From NBLH01 sp050296515 (GTDB lineage Bacteria > Bacteroidota > Bacteroidia > Bacteroidales > NBLH01): a stretch of DNA of 64,000 nucleotides. Of the stretch, positions 50,406 to 60,070 are shown piece after piece; positions within the stretch are counted from its first letter, which is position 1, and every line of letters begins with the position of its first letter. The stretch lies in NCBI GenBank assembly GCA_050296515.1, contig JBNKRJ010000032.1, forward strand, positions 1 to 64,000, written 5' to 3'. Under the pieces are notes generated by a model, which saw nothing but the letters and a program-made list of their open reading frames with translations, did no database searches and was not told where the DNA came from. A program made the position numbers and the translations under genes.

Positions 50406-52865
50406 ATGATTTTTCCGGAAAATTTCGAAGAAAAAATAGGATTTGATAAGATAAGGAACCACCTTAAAAACTATTGTTTAAGCTCGCTTGGTAAAGACAA
50501 GGTAGATGCACTACGATTTTTGAAATCTTTCAATCGAATAAAAACAGAACTGGGTCTAACCAATGAGTTTAAAACTGTTATTGAGGAAGAAGAGAGCTTT
50601 CCTATTCAGCATTTCTTTGATGTAAGAGAATCCTTAAAGCATTTAAAAATTGAAGGTACTTCAATTGAGACGGAAAAACTATTTGATATGAAAAGATCGC
50701 TTGAAGAAATCAAAGCGATTACAACCTTTCTGGCCAAAGCTGATGAAGAGAAATACCCTCACCTTAAAATGTTGGCTGGTCACGTTCCTGTTTTCCCTTT
50801 TGTTTTGGACGGAATTACGCGCATTATTGATAAAAATGGCGTCATAAAAGATAGTGCCTCCACTGAACTTCAAAATATTAGGCGAAGTTTACAAAGTAAG
50901 CTTTCAGGAGCTTCAAAAGTAATGCACAATATCCTGCAAAAGGCTAAGAACGAAAACATTATAGAAGCTGACACCCAGCTCACCATTAGGGATGGGAAGA
51001 TGCTTATTCCTGTTGCTGCTGCAAATAAAAGAAAAATCAAAGGGTATGTAGCTGATGAGTCAGCTACAGGAAAAACCTCATTCATTGAGCCCGTTGAGAT
51101 AATTGAATTAAACAACGAAATCAGGGAGCTTGAATTTGCAGAAAGACGCGAAATTTTAAAGATTTTACTTGATTTTAGCAATGGTATTCGGCCCTATATT
51201 GATGATTTGCTTCAGGGGTATGATTTTTTGGCTGAGGTTGACTTTATAAGAGCAAAAGCTCTTTTCGCGGTTAAAATAGAAGCAACCCACCCTATTCTGA
51301 GAGGAAAAAGTGGTTTTAATATAAAAAACGCGAAACACCCCCTTTTATATCTGGCTTTTGAGAAGGAAGGAAAAAAAGTTGTGCCTTTGGATATTTCATT
51401 ATCGCCAAACCAGCGAGTCATCCTAATTTCAGGGCCTAACGCTGGAGGAAAATCTGTTTGTCTAAAAACAGTAGGCTTACTTCAGTATATGTTGCAATGT
51501 GGGCTGTTAGTACCTGTAAGTGAAGACTCTACAATGGGATTGTTTCAATCATTATTTATTGACATAGGCGATGAACAATCCCTTGAAGACGACCTGAGCA
51601 CATACAGCTCGCATTTAAAAAACATGCAGAAGCTAATTGAAACAGCAGATGAGATGAGCCTGGTTTTGATTGACGAATTTGGCTCAGGAACAGAACCTAT
51701 TGTTGGAGGGGCCATTGCTGAAGCCATGCTTGAAGAATTTGTAAAATTGGACATTTATGGAGTTATCACAACCCATTATGGTAATTTAAAGCATTTTGCA
51801 AGTTCTGCAAAAAATATGGTAAACGGGGCCATGTTGTTTGATAACCACAAAATGAAACCATTGTATGAGCTCGAAATTGGAAGACCTGGAAGCTCTTTTG
51901 CCTTTGAAATTGCAAAGAAAATAGGACTGCCAACAAGTCTTCTGCAATCAGCTGAAGATAAGGTTGGAAAGGAACATGTTGATTTCGACAAGCATCTTCA
52001 GGAGATAGAACGGGAAAGAAGGCGATTACAAAATTTGAACAAAAAACTGAGTCAGAAAGAGACTCATCTTGAAAACGTATTGAAAAAATACGAAGAAGAA
52101 ACAAAGCTGACAGCTCAACGCAGAAAAGAAATTATATCCGAAGCTAAACAAACTGCTGAAAATATCCTTTCAGGTGTGAATAAAACCATCGAAAAATCTA
52201 TATACGAAATAAGAAAAGCTAAAGCAGAAAAAGAAAAAACCAAAGAGGTACGAAAAAGCCTTGAACAATTAAAAGAAGAAACGACCAATCGTTTTAAACA
52301 AGAAGGAAAATACCTTTCGAAGAAAGTTGAAAATATAGAACGGAAAAAACGTTCGAAAAAAGAAGAAGTCGAAGAAAAAGAAGAACTGAGTCTGGAAATT
52401 TCGGTTGGCGACAAAGTAAAGCTGAAAGACACAGGAGGCCTGGGTGAAATAATGGAACTAAAAGATAATAAAGCACTTATATCTTTAGGCAACATGCAAA
52501 TGTATCTTGATAAGTCTCAGATTGAAAAAATTAGTTCGAAACAATTCAAAAAGCAAGCAAAATCACTTGCCTCCGAACCAAATAAAATCAGTTGGGACGT
52601 AAGCAAAGTGAAAAACAAGTTTTCTTACGGACTGGATATTAGAGGTAAACGAGCAGACGAAGCCCTTCAAATGGTCACTAATTACATTGATGAATGTATT
52701 ATGGTGGAAGCCAGCGAAGTAAAGATTCTGCATGGTAAAGGAAATGGGATTCTTCGCCAGTTAATTCGTGATTACCTGAAAACTGTGGATGTTATAAAAT
52801 CAGCAAAGGATGAAAAAGTAGACCTTGGCGGAGCGGGTATTACTGTTGTGAAATTTTCATATTAA
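50406..52865 (+). CDS. mutS2: Endonuclease MutS2
   Basis: An 819-residue MutS homologue lacking the mismatch-recognition domain. The core and clamp helices come first, followed by the ATPase with Walker A GPNAGGKS (K349), Walker B LVLIDEFGSGTEP and the signature STYSSHLKN. A long Lys/Glu-rich coiled coil (about 525-655) leads to a KOW-like segment and a C-terminal Smr nuclease domain (about 740-819; LDIRGKRADEAL, ILHGKGNGILRQLIRDYL). The family acts on stalled ribosomes or branched DNA. Length is normal. Confidence 0.96.
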   Translation: MIFPENFEEKIGFDKIRNHLKNYCLSSLGKDKVDALRFLKSFNRIKTELGLTNEFKTVIEEEESFPIQHFFDVRESLKHLKIEGTSIETEKLFDMKRSLEEIKAITTFLAKADEEKYPHLKMLAGHVPVFPFVLDGITRIIDKNGVIKDSASTELQNIRRSLQSKLSGASKVMHNILQKAKNENIIEADTQLTIRDGKMLIPVAAANKRKIKGYVADESATGKTSFIEPVEIIELNNEIRELEFAERREILKILLDFSNGIRPYIDDLLQGYDFLAEVDFIRAKALFAVKIEATHPILRGKSGFNIKNAKHPLLYLAFEKEGKKVVPLDISLSPNQRVILISGPNAGGKSVCLKTVGLLQYMLQCGLLVPVSEDSTMGLFQSLFIDIGDEQSLEDDLSTYSSHLKNMQKLIETADEMSLVLIDEFGSGTEPIVGGAIAEAMLEEFVKLDIYGVITTHYGNLKHFASSAKNMVNGAMLFDNHKMKPLYELEIGRPGSSFAFEIAKKIGLPTSLLQSAEDKVGKEHVDFDKHLQEIERERRRLQNLNKKLSQKETHLENVLKKYEEETKLTAQRRKEIISEAKQTAENILSGVNKTIEKSIYEIRKAKAEKEKTKEVRKSLEQLKEETTNRFKQEGKYLSKKVENIERKKRSKKEEVEEKEELSLEISVGDKVKLKDTGGLGEIMELKDNKALISLGNMQMYLDKSQIEKISSKQFKKQAKSLASEPNKISWDVSKVKNKFSYGLDIRGKRADEALQMVTNYIDECIMVEASEVKILHGKGNGILRQLIRDYLKTVDVIKSAKDEKVDLGGAGITVVKFSY

Positions 52866-52992
52866 AACTGCAATTAAAGACTGAGCTGTAAATTACATAC
52901 TTTTTCTCCTGGTTTGACGTTTTATCAATTACAAACAAAACCATACTATAGCTCAAGTTCCAGAGCTGAAAATAAATACTAAGTTAAAAACG

Positions 52993-53607
52993 ATGAGAAA
53001 TAAGTTCATAAAATACACTCCTATCCTTTTAATTTTCCTCGTATATCAAAATGCGATTGCTCAAAATAGCTTTAGTATTAAAGCAAATACAGTTACTTAC
53101 CAATTCACTGATACTCAACCAGAATTAGCGAACCTAAAATTATCAGGCGATGGTAAAATAGCATTAGAACCCGGTATTATATTGGCTTATGAAACGTATG
53201 CAACCAATAACGCTGCATTAAAGCTATCACAAGCTGTTCTTCTTGATAAAGCAAGTCATTTGGCCGGGGCAACAAGCATCATGATAAAACTTAAGTTAGT
53301 AAAATCTTTTAAACACTCGGTTTACATTTCCCTTGGTCCTACTTTTCATTTTCGAAAAAACTGGGCTGATATGGAAGGGTACATTGATGAACCTGTTTAT
53401 AATTCAAATGAAGAGTGGCAACATAAATTCAGCTGGTTAAGTGCTGAAATTGAGTACAATTTTTACTTGAATAAAATGACTGATTTAAGCATCTCATTAA
53501 ATCACATTCAAGCCGAATCGATTGGACTTGCAGTAGGTTTAAAATACTGGATAAATAAAAAGCCACGTGGTAAACGTGGCTGCATATCATGTCCTAGCTT
53601 TCACTAG
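52993..53607 (+). CDS. Putative outer-membrane beta-barrel protein
   Basis: A 204-residue exported protein with a signal peptide (1-23, ending AIAQ). The mature part shows alternating amphipathic strands (FKHSVYISLGPTFHFRKNWA, AEIEYNFYLNKMTDLSISLN, GLAVGLKYWIN), suggesting a small 8-strand barrel. No family is recognised. The last residues (RGKRGCISCPSFH) contain a CxxC. The stop codon TAG lies inside the left terminal repeat of a MITE-like element, so the C-terminus may have been altered by its insertion. Confidence 0.6.
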   Translation: MRNKFIKYTPILLIFLVYQNAIAQNSFSIKANTVTYQFTDTQPELANLKLSGDGKIALEPGIILAYETYATNNAALKLSQAVLLDKASHLAGATSIMIKLKLVKSFKHSVYISLGPTFHFRKNWADMEGYIDEPVYNSNEEWQHKFSWLSAEIEYNFYLNKMTDLSISLNHIQAESIGLAVGLKYWINKKPRGKRGCISCPSFH

Positions 53608-53712
53608 TATTTTAAGACAAAATAATTTGGTAAATTAGCCATGTGACAACACCTGGCGGGTGCACTTGTCAGGTATTGTCACCTGACAAAATAATCTTGG
53701 ACAAGACACAAG
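53600..53712 (+). repeat. MITE-like family 1, near-complete copy
   Basis: It begins TTCACTAGTATTTTAAGACA and ends ATCTTGGACAAGACACAAG, homologous to the ends at 33385-33503 but diverged. Both hairpins are kept: GCCATGTG-ACAA-CACCTGGC (53638-53657) and TTGTCAGGTA-TTGT-CACCTGACAA (53666-53689). It separates a rightward gene from the leftward etfA. Confidence 0.8.
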
Positions 53713-53717
53713 TTTTC

Positions 53718-54692
53718 CTATTGATTTTCTTTAAACTTCTTTAAAGCTTCGTTTAGTTTAGGAACTACCTGGAAAGCATCTCCAATTATCCCATAATCAG
53801 CAGCTTCAAAGAAAGGAGCTTCAGGATCGGTATTGATAGCCACCATTACTTTTGAGCCGTTTACTCCAGCTAAATGCTGTATTGCCCCTGAAATTCCAAT
53901 CGCAATATAAAGATTTGGTGCCACAACTTTTCCAGTTTGTCCAACATGCTCGTGATGAGGCCTCCACTCTAAATCAGCAACCGGACGAGAACAACATGTT
54001 CCAGCCCCCAGTATCCTGGCCATTTCTTCAACCATTCCCCAGTTTTCAGGTCCTTTTAAACCACGACCACCAGAAACTAAAATTTCAGCTTCAGTAATAA
54101 GTAACTGACCAGTAGCTTTTTCTACACTTAACGGTTTTGCTGCAATATCGCTGTCTGCAATATCAACTGATAAACCTTCAATCTGAGCATCTTTAGCATT
54201 CTCTATAATTTTGAAAGAGTTGGTATTCAAAGTCAAAATTTGAACCTCAGCATCCAACTCATAATCTGCAAATGCTTTCCCTGAATAAACTCTTTTGCGA
54301 ACCATGAAAGGTGCTGTTGAAGATGGCAAATCCATTACCCCTGCGGCTAGCCCGGCATCCAGTTTGACAGCTAATCGTGGCGAAATTGCCTTACCCGAAA
54401 CATTATTCGAGAAAAGTACGACTTGTGCTCCAGTTTTTTCAACTGCAGTGGCCAATGCTTTTGTGTATGATTTTGCTGTAAAAACCGCTAGTTTTTCATC
54501 AGTTATTTTCAAAACCTTTGTAGCTCCGTAATTTCCAAGGCTTTTTAATTCATCATCAGCAACCTCCCCAATTGTCAACGCAATTAGTTCAGTATTCATC
54601 ATTTTGGCAATTTCACTACCATATGAAAGTAATTCGTAGGTCGATTTTTTAAATTTGCCTTCCCAGTTTTCGGTATATACTAATATTGACAT
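53718..54692 (-). CDS. etfA: Electron transfer flavoprotein subunit alpha
   Basis: A 324-residue FAD-binding subunit. The N-terminal alpha/beta domain is followed by the C-terminal FAD domain with VSGGRGLKGPENW, GAGTCCSRPVADLEWRPHHE, HVGQTGKVVAPNLYIAIGIS and NTDPEAPFFEAADYGIIGD. It passes electrons from acyl-CoA dehydrogenases to the quinone pool via ETF-QO, here unseen. It follows etfB by 32 bases. Confidence 0.96.
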   Translation of the reverse strand: MSILVYTENWEGKFKKSTYELLSYGSEIAKMMNTELIALTIGEVADDELKSLGNYGATKVLKITDEKLAVFTAKSYTKALATAVEKTGAQVVLFSNNVSGKAISPRLAVKLDAGLAAGVMDLPSSTAPFMVRKRVYSGKAFADYELDAEVQILTLNTNSFKIIENAKDAQIEGLSVDIADSDIAAKPLSVEKATGQLLITEAEILVSGGRGLKGPENWGMVEEMARILGAGTCCSRPVADLEWRPHHEHVGQTGKVVAPNLYIAIGISGAIQHLAGVNGSKVMVAINTDPEAPFFEAADYGIIGDAFQVVPKLNEALKKFKENQ

Positions 54693-54724
54693 GTTTCCTT
54701 AGTTTTTTAATTAATAATTAATTG

Positions 54725-55468
54725 CTAAATAACTTTTGCTTCTTCGTGAAGTAATCTTACCAATTCTTCAACATTCTCAGCATCAACCATTTTACAGGCT
54801 GATTTTGCTTCAGGTAAGTGATATTTAACAGCCTTCGTTTTAGCTTTTGCATCAGTTGCAGCAACCACATTTAATGGCTTTTTTCTTGCCATCATAATAC
54901 CTCTCATACTAGGAATCCTTGGTTCAATTGCAAACCCTTTTCCTGCAGTCGAAACAAATGGAAATTCCAGTTCCAACATCTCTTTTCCTCCATCAATTTC
55001 TCTTTCAAGTTTAGCTTTTCCACCTTCAATTTCGATGTAAGAAGTACTTGTAATAGACGGAACATCAAGAATTTCAGCAATCATTTCGCCCACTTGGGCT
55101 CCATTATAATCAATTGACTCTCTTCCTGTTACAATAAAATCATAACCACCTTGTTTATACACCTCTGCAATTTGTTTGGCAACAAAAATAGCATCAGTTG
55201 GTTCAGCGTCCACTCTGATTGCATCATCAGCACCAACTGCCAAAGCTTTTCTAATGGTTGGCTCTGTTTCAACAAGACCAACATTAATTGCAGTAATTGT
55301 TAAATCGCCAATTTTTTCTTTAATTTCCAATAAGCGAGTAAGCGCTAATTCTTCATATGGGCCAATAATATACTGAATGTTTGATTTGTCAAACTCAGTG
55401 TTGTCGTTCGTAAACTTAATCTTAGAAGTGGTGTCGGGAACATGCCCGATACATAACAGTACTTTCAT
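54725..55468 (-). CDS. etfB: Electron transfer flavoprotein subunit beta
   Basis: A 247-residue subunit with the usual order: MKVLLCIGHVPDTTSKIKFT, NPYEELAL-like GPYEELALTRLLEIKE, AVGADDAIRVD, VTGRESIDYNGAQVGEMIAE and a C-terminal acidic end. It starts the etfBA pair. Upstream lies a 21-base tandem repeat, each unit ending in a -7-like CAAATNTA on this strand's complement, which could be two alternative promoters or operators. Confidence 0.96.
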   Translation of the reverse strand: MKVLLCIGHVPDTTSKIKFTNDNTEFDKSNIQYIIGPYEELALTRLLEIKEKIGDLTITAINVGLVETEPTIRKALAVGADDAIRVDAEPTDAIFVAKQIAEVYKQGGYDFIVTGRESIDYNGAQVGEMIAEILDVPSITSTSYIEIEGGKAKLEREIDGGKEMLELEFPFVSTAGKGFAIEPRIPSMRGIMMARKKPLNVVAATDAKAKTKAVKYHLPEAKSACKMVDAENVEELVRLLHEEAKVI

Positions 55469-55498
55469 TTGTCTTAGGTTTTTATATCAATTAAATAT

Positions 55499-55541
55499 TA
55501 TGCATACATAGCAAATGTATTATGCAAACATAACAAATTTA
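55499..55541 (-). promoter_or_regulatory. Tandem 21-base repeat in the etfB control region
   Basis: Two 21-base units (55499-55519 and 55521-55541) share TATGCAWACATA and CAAAT-T/G-TA and differ at about four positions. The period is 22 bases, two helical turns. On the minus strand each contains a TAnnTTTG-like box (TACATTTG and TAAATTTG). The rest of the 55469-55955 gap is AT-rich with nothing else recognised. Confidence 0.6.
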
Positions 55542-55955
55542 CTAAAAAAAAACAAGTTCTAAATTTACTATTTAAATTACTGCTTAAATTTAGAAACTGC
55601 AAGTAAAAAATCATTAAACATTATCTCATTCCACCTTAAAGTATTGATTATTACAAAAATAAGTCAAATCTCGTAATTTTTATTAAGGAAAATTTATAGT
55701 ATTCTTAACATATTTTAAGATTTCGCAGGAAACAGCCTAAGATATTTTGGCGTATTTTTACTTTTCGAATTATTGGTAAATTCAATCTTTTGCATTTACA
55801 AGCTTTCTTAACTATTTAAATAGCGATTTGATGCAAAAAACAATTAACGGTAAACATTTTGAAGGAAAGGGGGAATTCCTTTAAAATGACATTTATGAAA
55901 TAATTCAATTTTGTGCTTTACGTTATATTATAGCCAACAAATTAAACCAGACGAA

Positions 55956-56822
55956 ATGAACAAAATTCTCATTCAACTTCTTTCTTTATGCCTGCTCATT
56001 AATTTATCTTCAAAAATAAATGCCCAATCAAATAGTCCATTTATCCATCAATCATTAAAAAAAGCCTGGACATCAGAAAAACAATTAGCGACCCCGGAAT
56101 CAGTGCTATATTATGAAAAGGAAAATATACTTTTTGTTTCAAATGTAAACGGACAACCAACGGATAAAGATAATAATGGATTCATTACAAAAATGACCTT
56201 GGATGGCAAAATTGTAAAGCTTAAATGGGTTAATGGACTTAATGCTCCTAAAGGAATGGGCATTTACAAAAATAAGTTGTATGTTACGGATATTGATCAG
56301 TTAGTTGAAATAGATATTAAAAGTGGTAAGATCTTAAAGAAATATGAGGGAGAAAAGGCAAGGTTTTTAAATGATATAGCAATAGGAAAAGATGGAACCG
56401 TTTATGTTTCAGATATGCAAAACAACATAATTTATGCGCTGAAAAAGGGTAAATTAGATATCTGGCTGATGGTTGGGAACCTTTTCCAACCCAACGGTTT
56501 ACTCATTGACGAGAATAAATTGCTGGTTGGTTGTATGAATTATGTTGTTTCTGTTGATCTTCTAACAAAGCATGTTCGTACTTATATTACAGAAACGGGC
56601 TCTATAGATGGACTGGTAAAAAACGGGAGTGAGAAATACATTATTTCTGATTGGGCAGGTAACATACATGCCATTAACAAAAATGATCCTAAACTTAAAC
56701 TGATAAGCACCGAAGCAGAAAATGTTAATGCTGCTGATATTGAGTATATTAAATCGAAAAAATTACTAATTGTTCCAACTTCTTTCGATAACCGGGTAAT
56801 GGCCTATAAAGTAAATTTGTGA
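55956..56822 (+). CDS. Exported SMP-30/NHL-like beta-propeller protein
   Basis: A 288-residue secreted protein. I use the ATG at 55956 because it opens a good signal peptide (MNKILIQLLSLCLLINLSSK), whereas the in-frame start 15 codons earlier does not. The mature chain has repeated propeller blades (NILFVSNVNG, GMGIYKNKLYVTDIDQLVEID, DIAIGKDGTVYVSDM, NGLLIDENKLLVG, KYIISDWAGNIHAI). The family includes gluconolactonase/regucalcin-like lactonases, but the acidic metal ligands of the active enzymes are not clear here. Non-catalytic binding is equally possible. Confidence 0.75.
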   Translation: MNKILIQLLSLCLLINLSSKINAQSNSPFIHQSLKKAWTSEKQLATPESVLYYEKENILFVSNVNGQPTDKDNNGFITKMTLDGKIVKLKWVNGLNAPKGMGIYKNKLYVTDIDQLVEIDIKSGKILKKYEGEKARFLNDIAIGKDGTVYVSDMQNNIIYALKKGKLDIWLMVGNLFQPNGLLIDENKLLVGCMNYVVSVDLLTKHVRTYITETGSIDGLVKNGSEKYIISDWAGNIHAINKNDPKLKLISTEAENVNAADIEYIKSKKLLIVPTSFDNRVMAYKVNL

Positions 56823-56837
56823 AAAAGATTAACCAAT

Positions 56838-58868
56838 TTAATTAGGCTGCTGCTTTCCATATTTATTGACAAAAATACTCGCTTCAGGATAGTTCTCGTG
56901 AATCAACTTCAACTCTATTTCAGCTTCCCACTCATATTTGTAATTTCCGAAATAATAAATATATCTGCCATTCTCAAACTGCTCTTTAACATTATCAATT
57001 CCGGTAAAAAAGGATAAAAGCATTTTGCTTTCAGAGGAAATTAATTTTATAGAATATCTTTCAGTGGAAAACGTTGAATCAGAGATTTCGTTCTCTTCAA
57101 CAGGATTTAAAGATGTTACTACATCACCTTTATTTTTTTCAGCCAATTCTTTCGCAACAATTTTTGGTCCTTCTTTAATTGCATTTGTCGTTTTTTCAAC
57201 AGAAGCATAAACATCCACATTCCCTTTCACTTTGTCAGCTCTAACTAACTCAGTATCATCATATAAATTGATAATAACATCTTTTAATCTTACAGATTGT
57301 TCATTAGCAAGGTAAGAATTGCTTTTAGGAAATTTCATTACAGCCTGGTAAAATACCTGATTTTTATACGAATATGATATTTCGTAGTTAGTTGCAGCGG
57401 ATAAAACAAGAGCAAAATCACCAAACCTATTGGTTCGGTATGTTTTTACCTGGTACTTTTCCATATCTCTCACAACAACTTTAACATCTCTATCAAAATC
57501 AATGTTTTTTGAGCAGTTTACTTTTCCGGTTACTAAAGCATAGCCTTTTCCGGTAGAATCATTAACATAATATTTAAAGATATCACTTTGCCCCTTTGTG
57601 CCTTCTCTCATTGAAGAAGTAAGTGCATACTGACCGTTTGGCATTGGCTGATAAAAAAAGTCATCATTAATGGTATTTATCGGACTCCCCAGGTTTGCCG
57701 CTTTTGTCCATCCAGTTTTTTCATCAAAAAAGCTTGTAAAAATGTCAAAGCCTCCCATTGAAACATGTCCCTGAGAACAAAAAAACAGCACACCATTTTC
57801 ATGTAATAAAGGAGACTCCTCATTAAACTCGGTGTTGATATTTTTACCTAAATTTTTTGGCTCACCCCAAATGTTATCTCCTTTATTTTCAGCCATATAA
57901 ACATCAGTCCCTCCGAACCCACCTTTCCTGTCACTTGTAAAAAATAAGGTTTTACCATCAGGCGATAAACTGCCATAGGTCTCATTATTTCTTGAATTAA
58001 CTGGCTCCGAGAATTCTTTTGGAACTGTCCACTCCCTATCACTTATCCGGTTAGAATAATAAAGGTTGCTCCTACTCTTTTCAATTCGCTGAATAATTAA
58101 AAAACTACCATCCTTTGAAATCCAACAAGCCGATTCATCATCAGTTGTATTAATATTTTCGATACTGGTCGGTGCAGTCCATTCTCCATCTTCATACCGT
58201 GAATGATAAACATTGTCATCAAGCACCTCTTGTTTATTTTTTTGACTTCTCCTAAGGGTTTCCCTTCTGGATGTAAAAATTATTTCTTTTCCATCATTAA
58301 ACAACAATGGGTTTTTATCTGAGTATTTGGAGTTTAACTCAAAAATATTTTGAATGTCAACCTTTATCGAAGACTGGGCAAACATTTGCGCATTGTAACA
58401 GTACTCTTTTAGATTGGTTACCTGTTTTCTGAAAAACTGATTATTATGCGGAATTTTGATTAATAAAATATCAAGATAATCAACAGCCATCTTGTATTTC
58501 TGATCTTGATGATAGGCCAGCGCCAGGTAATAATAAGCTTCAAGTGGTGCTTTATCAACAGGCTTTGAAGTGCTTAACTCTATTGAACGAAGCAAATATT
58601 CAATTGCTTTATCCAATCCAAAACCAGTATTTAAATAAGTATAACCCAGTAAGAAATTTAGTTTGGGATTTTCTTCATCTTCGTTATATAACTTTCTGTA
58701 TAATGGTAAAGCTTTTTCAAACTTCCCTTCTTGTAAAAAAGATTCAGCTTCTCTTTCAATTCCGGCAGTACTCTTTTGAGCATTGTCATCTCCAATTCGT
58801 TGCGCTTTTGCTGAAAATGAGAAAAAATACAAAAAGCTAAAAACGATATAGAAATACCCTGTTTTCAT
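56838..58868 (-). CDS. TPR / PD40 envelope protein with SPOR-like end
   Basis: A 676-residue exported protein with signal peptide (1-22, ending KAQ). TPR helices (about 38-160; ALPLYRKLYNEDEENPKLNF, EAYYYLALAYHQDQKYKMAV) precede PD40-like propeller repeats (about 190-445; SPDGKTLFFTSDRKGGFGGT, NGVLFFCSQGHVSMGGFDIF). A carboxypeptidase-regulatory-like beta domain (about 450-560) and a SPOR-like end (about 590-676) follow. It resembles the protein at 25691 but lacks the OmpA domain. It is convergent with the propeller gene at 55956. Confidence 0.85.
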   Translation of the reverse strand: MKTGYFYIVFSFLYFFSFSAKAQRIGDDNAQKSTAGIEREAESFLQEGKFEKALPLYRKLYNEDEENPKLNFLLGYTYLNTGFGLDKAIEYLLRSIELSTSKPVDKAPLEAYYYLALAYHQDQKYKMAVDYLDILLIKIPHNNQFFRKQVTNLKEYCYNAQMFAQSSIKVDIQNIFELNSKYSDKNPLLFNDGKEIIFTSRRETLRRSQKNKQEVLDDNVYHSRYEDGEWTAPTSIENINTTDDESACWISKDGSFLIIQRIEKSRSNLYYSNRISDREWTVPKEFSEPVNSRNNETYGSLSPDGKTLFFTSDRKGGFGGTDVYMAENKGDNIWGEPKNLGKNINTEFNEESPLLHENGVLFFCSQGHVSMGGFDIFTSFFDEKTGWTKAANLGSPINTINDDFFYQPMPNGQYALTSSMREGTKGQSDIFKYYVNDSTGKGYALVTGKVNCSKNIDFDRDVKVVVRDMEKYQVKTYRTNRFGDFALVLSAATNYEISYSYKNQVFYQAVMKFPKSNSYLANEQSVRLKDVIINLYDDTELVRADKVKGNVDVYASVEKTTNAIKEGPKIVAKELAEKNKGDVVTSLNPVEENEISDSTFSTERYSIKLISSESKMLLSFFTGIDNVKEQFENGRYIYYFGNYKYEWEAEIELKLIHENYPEASIFVNKYGKQQPN

Positions 58869-59225
58869 CCACTCACTAGTTAAGGTTATTTACCTGATAT
58901 TTAATCATAAACACTGTTCATCATTACCATAATCAATAAACCAGACAGTATTTACATCAAGCGGCTTAGGTTTGAATGCGCAAATCTAGTTACTATTCAA
59001 CACTTCTGCAACTGAAGTGCCAAACAATCAAGCTCTTATTTAAAAATTTTATTTTGATTAACAGGATTACAAAAACCTGTCACTCACAAGCAAAATAGAT
59101 TGAAATTAGATTGATAGGATTGAAATAACAATAACAAATTAAATGAATCTTTATTCAATCTGTTTTTTTGAATACAAATTTCCATTTTCTTCAAAAAAAA
59201 CACAGACCTTAAAAATAAAGCGACA
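58869..59225. other. Non-coding gap
   Basis: AT-rich sequence with no supported gene, repeat or promoter. It separates the leftward TPR/PD40 gene from the leftward lytic transglycosylase gene. Confidence 0.4.
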
Positions 59226-60053
59226 CTAATCATAATCGCGTAATCCATAATTTACATTCTGCTTTTGGTGAGCTTCAAGATAGTCATTGAAATCAGCTTT
59301 TTTGCCATTAATGGTTAATAATTGATTCTGTTCATTAAAGTCTTCTTCAATATCTTCAATCAAACTTTTATCCTGCAACTTCTCCATGTACAGAACAATA
59401 TTATCATAATATTTGCTGTAATTATAACGTCCAGCATAGCCATATATTGCGGTTTTCAGAGGCGTATTTTTAACCTGCTTACCAGAACGATAATAAACAA
59501 GCATTCTTGCTGCAGCATCGATATTTAAAATGGGGTTAAAACGATCATCATACTCAATTAGTTTTTTTCTGTCGTAGTTGTTTTTAATAATTAGCTTTCG
59601 TAGTTCTCTTCCATGCTTTCTGCAGACAAGTTTTTCGCAGTTTTTATACGTTTTTAATCCAAACTGCTTTGCCAATTTAGGCTGCATATGAATTAACCCG
59701 ATTCCTCCATCATCACTGCTATTGGGAAGTAAATCGACACCTCCCGACTCATGCATAATCATTGCAAGCATCAGATTTTCAGGAAGTTTATATTTCTTCT
59801 CAACAGCATCAGTGATGTTTTTAAAACGAAGACTTCTTAGAATCATTCCGTACATACGTTGCCCATAAACACCTCCTTTTTTCACTTCACCCAGCATATT
59901 TAAATTATTAAACAAAGGTTCTTTGACTATTTCGTTATAGTCCAACTTTAATTCCTTGGTTAATAGCTTATCTCTTTTTTTTGTTGCCGGAAAATCGTAC
60001 GACTTACAACAGCCGAATAGAGTTACTAAAAAAATAGCGATTATGATTCTCAT
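59226..60053 (-). CDS. Lytic transglycosylase lipoprotein (SLT family)
   Basis: A 275-residue protein with a lipoprotein signal (LFGCC, C15 or C16). The SLT-type catalytic block has E102 in MLAMIMHESGGVD, then SSDDGGIGLIHMQPKLAKQFG and a C-terminal AARMLVYYRSG / AIYGYAGRYNYS. It cleaves peptidoglycan glycan strands from the outer-membrane side. It starts 17 bases after the PBP1C stop, so synthesis and cleavage of wall are probably co-expressed. C-terminal residues 235-275 form a Gln/Asn-rich tail. Confidence 0.85.
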   Translation of the reverse strand: MRIIIAIFLVTLFGCCKSYDFPATKKRDKLLTKELKLDYNEIVKEPLFNNLNMLGEVKKGGVYGQRMYGMILRSLRFKNITDAVEKKYKLPENLMLAMIMHESGGVDLLPNSSDDGGIGLIHMQPKLAKQFGLKTYKNCEKLVCRKHGRELRKLIIKNNYDRKKLIEYDDRFNPILNIDAAARMLVYYRSGKQVKNTPLKTAIYGYAGRYNYSKYYDNIVLYMEKLQDKSLIEDIEEDFNEQNQLLTINGKKADFNDYLEAHQKQNVNYGLRDYD

Positions 60054-60070
60054 TTTCAGGTTCTATCTTA

